NCBI RefSeq assembly: GCF_010726085.1
Contig: NZ_AP022560.1
Location: forward strand, 6,138,001 to 6,202,000
Direction: 5' to 3'
Length of the DNA: 64,000 nt
DNA from: Mycolicibacterium moriokaense
GTDB taxonomy: Bacteria; Actinomycetota; Actinomycetes; Mycobacteriales; Mycobacteriaceae
The notes under the pieces were generated by a model that saw only the letters and a list, made by a program, of their open reading frames with translations, ran no database searches and was not told where the DNA came from. Below are positions 8,302 to 18,769 of the stretch, piece by piece. The number at the start of each line of letters is the position of its first letter. Position 1 is the stretch's first letter. The translations under genes were made by a program, and so were the position numbers.

Positions 8302-9204
8302 ATGGCTGACTTCGAGAGCGTCATCCTCGCTGATCCGTCGTCCTCACTTACGGCGACGTTCGTCCCGTCCGCAGGCATGATCGGTACGTCGCTCGCCGAC
8401 GGTGATGACGAATTCCTTGGCCAGCGCCGCGGACTAGACGCTTATGTGACCAACGGCAAGACGATGGGCATCCCGATCCTCTACCCGTGGGCAAACCGGT
8501 TGAGCGCCAGCGAGTATGAGAGCACTGGCACCGTGGTCACATTGACCCCTGGAGTTGGCGGCGTGCGCGCCGACGAGAACGGTCTACCCATCCACGGTGT
8601 GCTGGCCGCCTACCCGGGTTGGCAGGTGACGGCATGCTCCGAGAACACCCTCACCGCCACAGTTGACTTCGGGGCGGAACCGGCGCTGCTCGCGTCGTTC
8701 CCGTTCCCCCATCTGCTCACGCAGAGCATCACGCTCAACGATCGCACGCTCACGATCGAAACCACCGTGACCCCGACGACACAGACCGCGGTGCCGCGGT
8801 GCTTCGGCTACCACCCGTACTTCACGATTCCCGAAGTACCGCGCGATCAGTGGCGGCTCACCACCCCGACGATGCGGCATCTGGCGCTGGACGGCCGGGG
8901 CATCCCGACCGGAGAGCACGCGCCGTGGCCCGGAACCAGCGAGCCGCTGGCATCCGCGACCTACGACGACGGCTTCGACGAGTTACCCGACGGCGCGTTG
9001 TTCACTCTCACGGGCGGCGACCGCCGCATCGAGGTGGCGTTCGAAACGGGTTATCCCGCAGCGCAACTCTTCGCCCCGGGCTCTGACGACATCATCGCGA
9101 TCGAGCCCATGGCCGCGCCGACGGACTCGCTACGCCGCGGCGACTATCGCAGTGCGGCCCCCGGCCGGCCGGCGACCGCACGGTTCTCGATCACCGTGAC
9201 CTAG
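8302..9204 (+). CDS. Aldose 1-epimerase family protein
   Basis: A 300-residue galactose-mutarotase-fold enzyme that would interconvert alpha and beta anomers of an aldose or act as a hexose-6-phosphate mutarotase. Visible family marks are NGKTMGIPILYPWANRLS near residue 50, IHG near 95, the catalytic His in FGYHPYF near 175, DDGFDEL near 232 and the catalytic Glu in IAIEPMAAPTDSL near 270. The ATG at 8302 begins the conserved N-terminus and has AGGA eight bases upstream. No other sugar gene is adjacent. Confidence 0.85.
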   Translation: MADFESVILADPSSSLTATFVPSAGMIGTSLADGDDEFLGQRRGLDAYVTNGKTMGIPILYPWANRLSASEYESTGTVVTLTPGVGGVRADENGLPIHGVLAAYPGWQVTACSENTLTATVDFGAEPALLASFPFPHLLTQSITLNDRTLTIETTVTPTTQTAVPRCFGYHPYFTIPEVPRDQWRLTTPTMRHLALDGRGIPTGEHAPWPGTSEPLASATYDDGFDELPDGALFTLTGGDRRIEVAFETGYPAAQLFAPGSDDIIAIEPMAAPTDSLRRGDYRSAAPGRPATARFSITVT

Positions 9205-9209
9205 GGCTG

Positions 9210-9593
9210 TTACTCGGACTGACGTCGCCGTCGGGCGGCGCCGGGTTGCCAGACCACCAGCGCGGTGCTCTTGGACCTCGGCGCCGACCGCAACTCCTCG
9301 AGTTCGCGAGTCAGTTCCTGGACCCGGTTCTGCAAGGCCTCGACCTGATTGGTCAGCTCGATGATCCGTTTGATGCCAGCAAGGTTGACACCTTCGTCTT
9401 GGGACAGCCGCTGGACCTCGCGCAGCAGTTCGACGTCGTGCAGCGAGTAGCGCCTACCCCCGCCGGAGGTGCGCTGCGGGCTGACCAGTCCGAGCCGGTC
9501 GTACGTGCGCAGCGTCTGCGCATGCATGCCGGCCAGCTCAGCAGCGACCGAGATCAGGAAGGTATGAGCGTCGTTGTTGGATCGCTTCGCCAT
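9210..9593 (-). CDS. hspR: Heat-shock repressor HspR (MerR family)
   Basis: A 127-residue MerR-type repressor of the dnaK operon. The winged helix reads FLISVAAELAGMHAQTLRTYDRLGLV, then SPQRTSGGGRRYSLHDVELL; a coiled coil (LTNQVEALQNRVQELTRELEELR) follows, with a basic tail. HspR binds HAIR sequences with DnaK as co-repressor and is released by misfolded protein. It is the last gene of dnaK-grpE-dnaJ-hspR, six bases after dnaJ, and closes a feedback loop with the HAIR sites at 13305-13380. Confidence 0.95.
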   Translation of the reverse strand: MAKRSNNDAHTFLISVAAELAGMHAQTLRTYDRLGLVSPQRTSGGGRRYSLHDVELLREVQRLSQDEGVNLAGIKRIIELTNQVEALQNRVQELTRELEELRSAPRSKSTALVVWQPGAARRRRQSE

Positions 9594-9599
9594 CGGTGA

Positions 9600-10778
9600 T
9601 CACGCCCCTGCCCAATTCGCCCGCGGGTCGAACCCGCTGGCCCGTTCGGCTTTCGCGTAGGCCTCCAACGCTTCTGCGGCCTCACCCTCCAGGTTCGGTG
9701 GCACCGCCACCTTGACGGTGACGAGCAGATCGCCATGTCCGCCCGACCGCTTCGGGACACCTCGGCCACGCACGCGCAGGATCCGGCCGTCGGAGGTGCC
9801 CTTGGGCACCCGCACGCCGACCTTGCCCTCAAGCGTGGGCACCGAAAGCGTTGTGCCAAGTGCCAATTCGTGGAAGCTGACGGGGACGGTGACCGTGAGG
9901 TCGTCACCACTGCGTCCGAACACCTTGTCCGGCTTGACATGCACGGTCACGTACAGGTCACCCGACGGAGCGCCGCGTAGACCCGCCTCGCCCTGACCGG
10001 GCAGCCGGATACGCTGACCGTCCTCGACGCCAGGTGGGATCCGCACGTTGATGGTGCGCGTCCTGGTGGTCACCCCGGTGCCCTTACATTCGTCGCACGG
10101 GTTCTCGATGATCGAACCGCTGCCCCGGCACTCGGTGCACGGTTCAGAGAACCCGAAGGCGCCCTGATTGCGGTTGATCACGCCGGAGCCGTTGCAGTTC
10201 GGGCACACCTTCGGACTGGTACCCGGCCGGGCACCGCTGCCGTGGCAGTTCGTGCACGGAGCAGGGCTGGTGAGCCGCAACGGCATCATCACGCCCTTGG
10301 TGGCCTCCAGGAAGGACAACTCGGTCTCGGTTTCGAGGTCGTTGCCCCGCCGCGGCCGCGACGGCCGTGGCTGCTGGGCCCCGCGCCCGAACAGGCCGCC
10401 GAACAGATCGCCGATGTTCGCGCCGCCGGTCTGGCCCGCGGCGTCGAACAGATCGTTCAGGTTGAACTCGACGCCGTCGCCACCGAATCCACCGAAGTTG
10501 CCGCCTCCGCCGCCGAAGCGACCACGACCGAACCCGCCGTTGGCGAAAAGCCTTCGCGTTTCGTCGTATTCCTTACGCTTGGCGGGGTCCGACAGTACTT
10601 CCTTGGCCTCCGAAACGGCTTTGTACCGCTCTTCGGCCGCCTGATTTCCCGGGTTGCGGTCGGGATGGTTTTCCGCGAGCAGCTTTCGGGCGGCTCGCTT
10701 GATCTCCTGCTCGCTGGCGTCGGAGGAGACGCCGAGCTCCTTGTAGAAGTCTTTTTCGACCCATTCACGCTGGGCCAT
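9600..10778 (-). CDS. dnaJ: Co-chaperone DnaJ (DnaJ1)
   Basis: A 392-residue class I J-protein that delivers unfolded clients to DnaK and stimulates its ATPase. The J domain (residues 9-75) has HPD in LLAENHPDRNPG. A Gly/Phe-rich linker (FGRGRFGGGGGNFGGFGG) follows, then four zinc repeats CTNCHGSG, CPNCNGSG, CTECRGSG and CDECKGTG, and the beta-sandwich substrate domains. It sits between grpE and hspR in the chaperone operon. Confidence 0.97.
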   Translation of the reverse strand: MAQREWVEKDFYKELGVSSDASEQEIKRAARKLLAENHPDRNPGNQAAEERYKAVSEAKEVLSDPAKRKEYDETRRLFANGGFGRGRFGGGGGNFGGFGGDGVEFNLNDLFDAAGQTGGANIGDLFGGLFGRGAQQPRPSRPRRGNDLETETELSFLEATKGVMMPLRLTSPAPCTNCHGSGARPGTSPKVCPNCNGSGVINRNQGAFGFSEPCTECRGSGSIIENPCDECKGTGVTTRTRTINVRIPPGVEDGQRIRLPGQGEAGLRGAPSGDLYVTVHVKPDKVFGRSGDDLTVTVPVSFHELALGTTLSVPTLEGKVGVRVPKGTSDGRILRVRGRGVPKRSGGHGDLLVTVKVAVPPNLEGEAAEALEAYAKAERASGFDPRANWAGA

Positions 10779-10804
10779 ACCGCGTCACCTCCTCACCTGA
10801 GTCC

Positions 10805-11406
10805 CTAGTTGTCTTCTGATTCTGCGGTCTCTTGCGCGTCGGAGCCGGTGTTATCGGCGTCATCGGGCACCGTGTCGACCACGCCGACCAGGGCGTGCCG
10901 AACCACCTGATCGCCGACCTTGTAGCCGCGGCGCATGACGGTCCCGATGATCGGGTGCGTGCCGTCGCCCTCGTGCTGCACGGCTTCGTGCAGTTCGGGG
11001 TCGAAGTCGTCACCCTCGTCACCGAAGGCCGAAAGGCCGAGGCCCTCAAGGACGGTCGCCAGCTTGTCGGCGACCGACTTCAGCGGTCCGCTGTCGAGAT
11101 CACCGTGGCTGCGGGCCCGTTCGAGATCGTCGAGCACCGGAAGCAACTGGGTGACGACGGTGGCCTTCGTGCGTTCAGCGATGAGTTGCTGATCGCGCAG
11201 CGCCCGTCGGCGGTAGTTGTCGTACTCCGCCTTCACCCGCTGCAGGGTGGCCTTCAGCTCATCGACCTCTTCGTTGTTTTCCGGGCTCGCGGCCGGGGCC
11301 GACCCGCTTGGGGCCGGCCCGGTCGCGGGCTCACGGAGTTCGCCGGTGTCCGGATCGATGCGCCGTTTGTCGGTGACAGTCACCGGCTCGTGCGAATCGT
11401 TCTGGC

Positions 11407-11410
<4 letters not shown>
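10805..11410 (-). CDS. grpE: Nucleotide exchange factor GrpE
   Basis: A 201-residue exchange factor for DnaK. After an acidic, disordered N-terminus comes the long dimerising coiled coil ([21 protein letters not shown], then [27 protein letters not shown]) and the C-terminal beta domain ([37 protein letters not shown]). Its start overlaps the dnaK stop by four bases, which indicates translational coupling. Confidence 0.96.
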
Positions 11411-13272
<1,862 letters not shown>

Positions 13273-13304
13273 GGTTGTTCCTCCTGAATTAGTCCTGCGA
13301 TGGA

Positions 13305-13325
13305 TCTGAGTGCACCGCACTCAAG
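13305..13325. promoter_or_regulatory. HAIR operator 1 (HspR) upstream of dnaK
   Basis: TCTGAGT, seven bases, ACTCAAG: a near-perfect match to the HspR HAIR consensus CTTGAGT-N7-ACTCAAG, 33 bases upstream of the dnaK start. Confidence 0.85.
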
Positions 13326-13359
13326 ACTGCTCCGGTCGACCTTATCCTGTCAACCCAGA

Positions 13360-13380
13360 CTTGAGTCTGTTGCGCTCAAC
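13360..13380. promoter_or_regulatory. HAIR operator 2 (HspR) upstream of dnaK
   Basis: CTTGAGT, seven bases, GCTCAAC: the left arm is consensus and the right arm matches 5 of 7. A TTGACA-like -35 for the minus strand lies between the two HAIR sites. Confidence 0.75.
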
Positions 13381-13467
13381 TGTCAGACGGGTCAACGGCA
13401 GCTTCGTCGGGTTTGTTCCCGATTCCGCAGAACTTTGCCCGGCTTGTTTTCCGGTGCTGCTCGGAGG

Positions 13468-13481
13468 CGGACGATAGCCCC
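13468..13481. promoter_or_regulatory. DosR-like box 1 upstream of P-type ATPase
   Basis: On the minus strand this reads GGGGCTATCGTCCG, matching 10 of 13 fixed positions of the DosR core GGGACTTTNGTCCC. It lies about 160 bases before the ATPase start. Confidence 0.4.
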
Positions 13482-13569
13482 ATGCAGACCACCGTCGACC
13501 AAATCGGGACGGACATCTATCGCGGCGGCGTGACTGGACGGCCGTAGAGCCCTTTGAACTGGATCTATG

Positions 13570-13583
13570 GGGGCTTTTGGCCA
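13570..13583. promoter_or_regulatory. DosR-like box 2 upstream of P-type ATPase
   Basis: GGGGCTTTTGGCCA matches about 10 of 13 fixed positions of the DosR core, 58 bases before GTG 13642. Paired boxes at this distance are typical of DosR-controlled promoters. Confidence 0.45.
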
Positions 13584-13641
13584 TACCCATGATGGCCGAA
13601 TCCGCTGTGGCGCGGCGGTCGAGGACGGGAGTGTTGACGTC

Positions 13642-15999
13642 GTGGCGGATAAACCTGCATTCAACGCACGCTGGCGACTGAAGGGCGAGTTGGCCCTGGT
13701 GGTGATCACGGTCGGCGCGTTGGCGGTCGGCGGCGTGCTGTGGCTGCTCGGCAAGCCCGACGCGGCGGACGTCTGCTGGATCGTCGGCACCTCGATTGCC
13801 GTGGTGCCGGCGGTCGTGTGGGTCATCGCGGCTCTACGACGCGGACGGGTGGGCGTCGACCTGATCGCGGTCCTGTCCCTTATCGGCACACTGCTGGTGG
13901 GCGAGTACCTGGCAGGCGCACTCATTGCGGTCATGCTCGCCGGCGGACGTGCCCTCGAAGCCGCCGCAGAACGTCGAGCTTCACACGATCTGCGATCGCT
14001 GCTCGAGCACGCTCCCCGGTTCGCGCGACGGCGGGTCGGATCCGACGTCAGCGTCATACCGATCGCCGATGTAGCCGTCGACGATGTGCTGGTGGTCGGG
14101 CCCGGCGAGATCGTGCCTGTCGACGGGCGCGTCGTCGGCGCGGAGGCCGTATTGGACGAGTCGGTGCTCACCGGCGAATCCCTGCAGGTGGAACGCGCCC
14201 CAGGGGAACCGGTCCGCAGCGGCGTGATGAACGCGGGTGGCGCGTTCGAGCTGCTGGCCACGGCGACCGCGCAGGACAGCACCTACGCGGGCGTCGTCCG
14301 ACTGGCCCAGCAGGCTGGTGCGGAAAGCGCTGCGATCGTGAGATTGGCCGACCGCTACGCGGCGTGGTTCTTACCGCTGACGCTTCTTGTTGCCGGTGCA
14401 GCTTGGCTGGCGAGTGGGTCCGCAGTGCGCGCGGTCGCCGTATTGGTCGTGGCCACACCGTGCCCATTGCTGCTCGCCGCGCCGGTTGCAATCGTATCCG
14501 GACTGTCGCGTGCCTCCCGCCACGGAGTCGTCATCCGCAGTGGTGGCGCATTGGAAAGTCTCGGAAGCGCAACCACTTTGGTGATGGACAAGACCGGAAC
14601 GCTCACAATGGGACGCCCGGCCGTCGTGGATGTACTGGCAGCACCGGGCAATGATGCCGCCGAGATTCTCCGGATGGCGGCGTCGGTGGACCGGGTGTCG
14701 CCACACGTACTGGCCGAGGCGATCGTGACCGAGGCCGCAAGGCGCAGCTACCAGTTGTCGCTGCCCGAACAAGTCGTTGAGGAGCCCGGACGCGGGGTGA
14801 CCGGGACTGTCGATGGACGTCACGTCAGAGTGGGCAAGCTGAACGTCGAAGGTAGCCAACCAGATTGGGCCCGCGCTGCGATAAACCGCGCCCGGCTGGA
14901 TTCAGCCGCGATCGCGTGGGTGAGTGTCGGCGAGGAGTTGGCGGGCGCAGTGCTGTTGCACGATCCGTTGCGCCGCGATGCACCGCGCACAGTGCGGCGT
15001 CTGCGTTCCGCGGGCCTCAACCGGCTGGTCATGTTGACGGGCGATCGCGCCGAACCTGCGCGTGAAGTCGGGACGATTCTCGGACTGGACGAGGTGTATG
15101 CACAACAGAGTCCGGCCGACAAGGTGGCCGCGGTGCGCGCCGAGAGGGAGCGCGCGGTGACCGTGATGGTGGGTGACGGCGTAAATGACGCCCCCGCCTT
15201 GGCTGCCGCTACAGTCGGTGTCGCGATGGGTGCTCGTGGCGCGACCGCGTCCTCGGAAGCCGCCGACATCATCTTGACGACCGATCGTCTGGACCGCCTC
15301 GCCGACGCGATGGACATCGCCAGGTGGTCGCGCCGGATCGCCATACAGAGCGCCGTTGTCGGCATGTCGTTGTCCTTGGCGGCGATGGCGGTCGCTGCGC
15401 TTGGCTGGCTGCCTCCCGCGGCGGGTGCGCTGCTGCAGGAGGGCATCGATATCGCCGTCATCCTCAACGCACTTCGTGCCTTGGGAGCCAACCCAACGAC
15501 CAAGATCGACCTGCCCGCCGAGACAGAAGACATGTTGCAGCGCTTCGCATCCGAGCACGACGAACTGCGCGACACCATCGACGTGCTTCGTGATGCCGCC
15601 GACCGTTTGGTCGCCGGTACGGATCAGGCCGCCCTGGATTCGCTCATCCTTGCGCACGGCTTTCTCACCGAGCGCATCCTGCCGCACGAACAGGCCGAGG
15701 AGAGTCGCCTCTATCCCGCTCTGGCTCAGCCTCTCGGCGGCGGAGAAGCAACTGCCACGATGAGTCGCACGCACGCAGAGATCCGCCGACTGTCCGACCG
15801 GATCGGGGCCCACCTCGCGGTAGCGCAGGCGAGCGGCGGCATACAGCCTGACCAAGTCGATGACCTACTCGCCTGCCTGTACGGACTGCACGCGGTGCTG
15901 CGGCTGCACTTCTTGCAGGAAGAGGAAAACTACTTCACTCTCGCCGATGATGAATCGCAGGATCGAAAGGCGTCCCCAGGTTTCGCAGCACCGACGTAG
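13642..15999 (+). CDS. P1B-type metal ATPase fused to a hemerythrin domain
   Basis: A 785-residue metal-translocating P-type ATPase. Visible motifs are TGES (actuator), TPCPLLLAAPVA in the metal-binding membrane helix, DKTGTLTMG (phosphorylation), SPHVLA (an SPH form of the HP locus), GDGVNDAP and QEGID in a late helix. TPC plus QExxD and a C-terminal hemerythrin domain are the marks of the P1B-5 subgroup, linked to iron or nickel export. Residues about 630-775 are the hemerythrin-like part, with the metal-ligand pattern SEHDE, LPHEQAEE, THAEI and LHFLQEEE. GTG 13642 is preferred, though its ribosome site is weak; an ATG at 13567 would extend the protein by 25 residues but overlaps DosR-like box 2. 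DosR control is inferred. Confidence 0.88.
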   Translation: MADKPAFNARWRLKGELALVVITVGALAVGGVLWLLGKPDAADVCWIVGTSIAVVPAVVWVIAALRRGRVGVDLIAVLSLIGTLLVGEYLAGALIAVMLAGGRALEAAAERRASHDLRSLLEHAPRFARRRVGSDVSVIPIADVAVDDVLVVGPGEIVPVDGRVVGAEAVLDESVLTGESLQVERAPGEPVRSGVMNAGGAFELLATATAQDSTYAGVVRLAQQAGAESAAIVRLADRYAAWFLPLTLLVAGAAWLASGSAVRAVAVLVVATPCPLLLAAPVAIVSGLSRASRHGVVIRSGGALESLGSATTLVMDKTGTLTMGRPAVVDVLAAPGNDAAEILRMAASVDRVSPHVLAEAIVTEAARRSYQLSLPEQVVEEPGRGVTGTVDGRHVRVGKLNVEGSQPDWARAAINRARLDSAAIAWVSVGEELAGAVLLHDPLRRDAPRTVRRLRSAGLNRLVMLTGDRAEPAREVGTILGLDEVYAQQSPADKVAAVRAERERAVTVMVGDGVNDAPALAAATVGVAMGARGATASSEAADIILTTDRLDRLADAMDIARWSRRIAIQSAVVGMSLSLAAMAVAALGWLPPAAGALLQEGIDIAVILNALRALGANPTTKIDLPAETEDMLQRFASEHDELRDTIDVLRDAADRLVAGTDQAALDSLILAHGFLTERILPHEQAEESRLYPALAQPLGGGEATATMSRTHAEIRRLSDRIGAHLAVAQASGGIQPDQVDDLLACLYGLHAVLRLHFLQEEENYFTLADDESQDRKASPGFAAPT

Positions 16000-16089
16000 T
16001 TCTGCGCTGACACCGCTCTTGCTCTATGCACGCTGCTCCAACAGCACACCCGTCCGACTGCGATTCGGGGGCTTTGGGGGGTCGCGGCG

Positions 16090-16103
16090 TGGACCATCGG
16101 CCC
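16090..16103. promoter_or_regulatory. DosR-like box upstream of Met/His-rich membrane protein
   Basis: TGGACCATCGGCCC resembles the GGGACCTTCGGCCC form of DosR boxes (9 of 13 fixed positions of the core). It lies about 70 bases before the ATG at 16175. Confidence 0.35.
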
Positions 16104-16174
16104 TAGTCGGCGAGGCCGTCGGGGGCGCATCCTGAACCTGAGTCAGCTGTTCGGCTGACGAAGGAGGCCGCACG

Positions 16175-16513
16175 ATGACTGAACAAGTGGAGCCGACGCC
16201 TGGCCCCGCGCGCCGTGAGGGCGGCGCCGCAGTCCAGGTCCTGGTGTGGGCGGGCATCGCCGCCGCGACAGTGTTCATCGTTGCGGTGGTGTTCTTCTCG
16301 GGATTCTTCATCGGCCGCGCTACCGACGGCGCCGGCTATCCCGGGCGACACCACGGGGGACCCGGCCCCGGCATGATGGGACCGGGGATGATGGGGCCCG
16401 GAATGATGGGGCCGGGCACCGGGCCGATGGGCCCATGGCCACCCGGACAAATGGGGCCTTCCTCGCGCGTTCCCAACTCACCGCCGCCTCCGACGACCAC
16501 GGCTACGCCGTAG
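16175..16513 (+). CDS. Small membrane protein with Met/Gly/Pro-rich tail
   Basis: A 112-residue single-pass membrane protein of unknown function. One strong hydrophobic segment (VLVWAGIAAATVFIVAVVFF, residues about 25-47) is followed by a short HH-containing stretch (GYPGRHHGGPGPG), three MMGPG repeats, PMGPWPPGQMG and a Pro/Thr tail. Methionine and histidine clusters of this kind can bind soft metals such as Cu(I). AAGGAGG lies seven bases before the ATG. It sits next to the metal ATPase-hemerythrin gene and behind its own DosR-like box, so a linked metal role is plausible but unproven. Confidence 0.7.
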   Translation: MTEQVEPTPGPARREGGAAVQVLVWAGIAAATVFIVAVVFFSGFFIGRATDGAGYPGRHHGGPGPGMMGPGMMGPGMMGPGTGPMGPWPPGQMGPSSRVPNSPPPPTTTATP

Positions 16514-16551
16514 CCGTCCGCATTTGCACTGGGACATGTCTTCGGCTGTCC

Positions 16552-16557
16552 TAGGGT
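16552..16557 (+). promoter_or_regulatory. -10 element, leaderless transcript
   Basis: TAGGGT lies five bases before the ATG at 16563, with no ribosome site. Confidence 0.45.
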
Positions 16558-16562
16558 TAGGC

Positions 16563-17183
16563 ATGACTGCAGCCCAGCGCGAGCGCGCTGCCCTGGTGGC
16601 GACCATGAACGAAATCGGACCCGACTCGCCGACCTTGTGCGAGGGATGGACCACCCGCGACCTTGCGGCCCATCTCGTCGTGCGGGAGCGCAGGCTTGAC
16701 GCGGCACCCGGCATCGCGATCCCGGCTCTCGCCGGCTACACCGACCGGGTGCAACGGCAGACCGCCGCATCCACCGGCTGGGATGAGTTGGTCGACAAGG
16801 TCGCATCCGGGCCGCCGCTGTTGTCGCCGTTCAAACTCGTTGACGCGGTCGCGAACATGGATGAGATGTTCATCCACCACGAAGATGTGCGCCGAGCCCA
16901 ATCCGGTTGGGAGCCACGCACTCTCGACGCCGATACCATCGTCGCGTTGCGGCGCCCGCTGGCCGTCATGGCCCGGCTGACGATGGCCAAGGTGCCTGCC
17001 CGCGTCACTCTGTCCACGCCCGACGGCCAGCCGGTGGCAACGGTCGGGCGTGGTCCCGATCTCACGGTCACCGGCGACATCGGGGAACTCACCATGTTCG
17101 TCGCGGGCCGCGATGAGGCCCGGCTGATCTTCTCCGACGCGCAGGTTGCCCAGGCCGTCCGCGCTGCGCGCCGGGGTTTGTGA
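16563..17183 (+). CDS. TIGR03085-type MDMPI-like metal-binding protein
   Basis: A 206-residue protein of the DinB-like/mycothiol-dependent maleylpyruvate isomerase group, closest to the actinobacterial TIGR03085 family. Family marks are AALVATMNEIGPDSPTLCEGW, TTRDLAAHLVVRERR, VANMDEMFIHHEDVRRAQ (an HHED metal-type motif near residue 105) and a C-terminal domain ending in the GELTMFVAGR segment. Related proteins use mycothiol or bind zinc, but no reaction is assigned to this family. ATG 16563 is chosen because the conserved N-terminus begins there, directly after a leaderless-type -10. Confidence 0.8.
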   Translation: MTAAQRERAALVATMNEIGPDSPTLCEGWTTRDLAAHLVVRERRLDAAPGIAIPALAGYTDRVQRQTAASTGWDELVDKVASGPPLLSPFKLVDAVANMDEMFIHHEDVRRAQSGWEPRTLDADTIVALRRPLAVMARLTMAKVPARVTLSTPDGQPVATVGRGPDLTVTGDIGELTMFVAGRDEARLIFSDAQVAQAVRAARRGL

Positions 17184-17194
17184 CGTCGGGCGCG

Positions 17195-17200
17195 TAGCCT
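17195..17200 (+). promoter_or_regulatory. -10 element, leaderless transcript
   Basis: TAGCCT lies six bases before the ATG at 17207. Confidence 0.5.
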
Positions 17201-17206
17201 GACCCC

Positions 17207-17758
17207 ATGTCGCACCGGGCGAAAGTCGGCCTCGCCGTTGGATTTCTGCTGTCCGTCGCGCTGGTCGGCGTCGGCTGCTCCACGACCATCGACGGCAACC
17301 CCGTCGCCTCCGACACCTCGGCAAACGAGCCCAGCTTCCCGACGACGCGGCCGACCCGAACGCCCCCGTCCACCGGTACAACGCCATCCACGCCGCCGAC
17401 CGGCACACACCCCGGCGGGGAGACGCTGCCACCCGACGAGTCCGGCTACGTGTTCATCGAAACCAAGTCGGGCAAGACGCGCTGCCAGATCTCCCGCGAG
17501 GAGGTCGGCTGCGAGTCGGACTTCAACAACGCAATAGAAGTGCACGGCATGCCCGCCAACGGCGTGCGCGTCACCGCCGGCGGGAGTATGGAATGGGTCG
17601 TGGGCAACCTGGGCAACATCCCGGCCGTCACGCTCGATTACCAGACCTATCACGCGCTCGGCTGGACGATCGAGGCGACCAGCGACGGCACCCGGTTCAC
17701 CAACGACGGCACCGGCCACGGCATGTTCATCAACACCTCAGGCGTCGAGGTCTTCTGA
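17207..17758 (+). CDS. Lipoprotein of unknown function
   Basis: A 183-residue lipoprotein. The leader (KVGLAVGFLLSVALVGVGC) ends in a clear lipobox with Cys near residue 24. It is followed by a Pro/Thr-rich linker of about 45 residues (TRPTRTPPSTGTTPSTPPTG) and a small globular domain of about 110 residues with two Cys (TRCQISREEVGCES), which could form a disulphide. The domain pattern (FIETKSGKTRCQI, GMFINTSGVEVF) resembles small mycobacterial secreted proteins, but the family was not recognised. The start follows a leaderless -10. Confidence 0.8.
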   Translation: MSHRAKVGLAVGFLLSVALVGVGCSTTIDGNPVASDTSANEPSFPTTRPTRTPPSTGTTPSTPPTGTHPGGETLPPDESGYVFIETKSGKTRCQISREEVGCESDFNNAIEVHGMPANGVRVTAGGSMEWVVGNLGNIPAVTLDYQTYHALGWTIEATSDGTRFTNDGTGHGMFINTSGVEVF

Positions 17759-17774
17759 GCCCAGGCTCGGCGCC

Positions 17775-17780
17775 TACGCT
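17775..17780 (+). promoter_or_regulatory. -10 element, leaderless transcript
   Basis: TACGCT lies six bases before the ATG at 17787. Confidence 0.5.
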
Positions 17781-17786
17781 GGCCCC

Positions 17787-18731
17787 ATGAATTCGCCACT
17801 CGACTTCCGGGTCTTCGTCGAACCGCAGCAGGGCGCCACCTACAGCGACCAACTGGCGGTCGCCCGTGCGGCCGAGGCCGCCGGGTATTCGGCGTTCTTC
17901 CGCTCCGACCACTACACCGCGATGAGCGGCGACGGCTTGCCCGGGCCCACCGACTCGTGGGTCACACTGGGCGCGATCGCACGGGAGACGGCGTCGATCC
18001 GGCTCGGCACGCTGGTCACCTCGGCGACGTTCCGCTATCCCGGCCCCCTCGCGATCGCCGTGGCGCAGGTCGACGAGATGAGCCGCGGCCGCGTCGAATT
18101 GGGCTTGGGCGCCGGCTGGTTCGAGGCCGAGCACAAGGCGTACGCCATTCCGTTCCCGCCGCTGGGCGAGCGGTTCGACCGGCTGACCGAGCAGCTCAGC
18201 ATCATCACGGGTCTCTGGACGACCCCGTCGGGCGAGACGTTCGACTTCTCCGGGACCCACTACACCGTCGCTGACTCCCCCGCCCTGCCGAAACCCGTTC
18301 AGAGTCCCCATCCGCCGATCATCATCGGAGGTGGCGGCGCCAAGCGCACGCCGGCGCTGGCGGCGGCGTACGCCTCCGAGTTCAACATTCCGTTCGCACC
18401 GGTCGACGTGGCCAAGACCCAGTACGAACGGGTCGCAACGGCGCTGACGGACGCGGGACGTGCGGCCGACTCACTGACGTACTCCGCCGCCTTCGTGGTG
18501 TGTGCCGGCCGCGACGAGCAGGAGATCGCGCGGCGGGCCGCGGCGATCGGTCGCGAGGTCGACGAGATGCGCAGCAACTCCCCGCTCGTGGGGACGCCCA
18601 CAGAGATCCTCGACAAGCTCGGCCCCTACCTGGAGATCGGTGTGCAGCGGGTTTACCTGCAGCTACTGGACATGTCGGACCTCGACCACCTGGACTTCTT
18701 CGCCGCGGAGGTGCTCCCCCAGCTCGTCTGA
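17787..18731 (+). CDS. F420-dependent LLM-class oxidoreductase
   Basis: A 314-residue luciferase-like monooxygenase-fold protein, probably using coenzyme F420, which mycobacteria make. The family pattern is clear: DFRVFVEPQQG, VARAAEAAGYSAFFRSDHY, IRLGTLVTSATFRYPGPLA, VDEMSRGRVELGLGAGWFEAEH, HPPIIIGGGGAKRTPALAA and the C-terminal QRVYLQLLDM. The substrate cannot be read from sequence. It lies between the lipoprotein and a Thr-rich membrane protein, each with its own leaderless-type promoter. Confidence 0.9.
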   Translation: MNSPLDFRVFVEPQQGATYSDQLAVARAAEAAGYSAFFRSDHYTAMSGDGLPGPTDSWVTLGAIARETASIRLGTLVTSATFRYPGPLAIAVAQVDEMSRGRVELGLGAGWFEAEHKAYAIPFPPLGERFDRLTEQLSIITGLWTTPSGETFDFSGTHYTVADSPALPKPVQSPHPPIIIGGGGAKRTPALAAAYASEFNIPFAPVDVAKTQYERVATALTDAGRAADSLTYSAAFVVCAGRDEQEIARRAAAIGREVDEMRSNSPLVGTPTEILDKLGPYLEIGVQRVYLQLLDMSDLDHLDFFAAEVLPQLV

Positions 18732-18757
18732 ACAGGCGTGGAGGTGCAGGTCGCCGC

Positions 18758-18763
18758 TACTAT
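18758..18763 (+). promoter_or_regulatory. -10 element, leaderless transcript
   Basis: TACTAT lies six bases before GTG 18770. The same CTACTATC core precedes the related gene at 19233. Confidence 0.55.
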
Positions 18764-18769
18764 CTGCCC

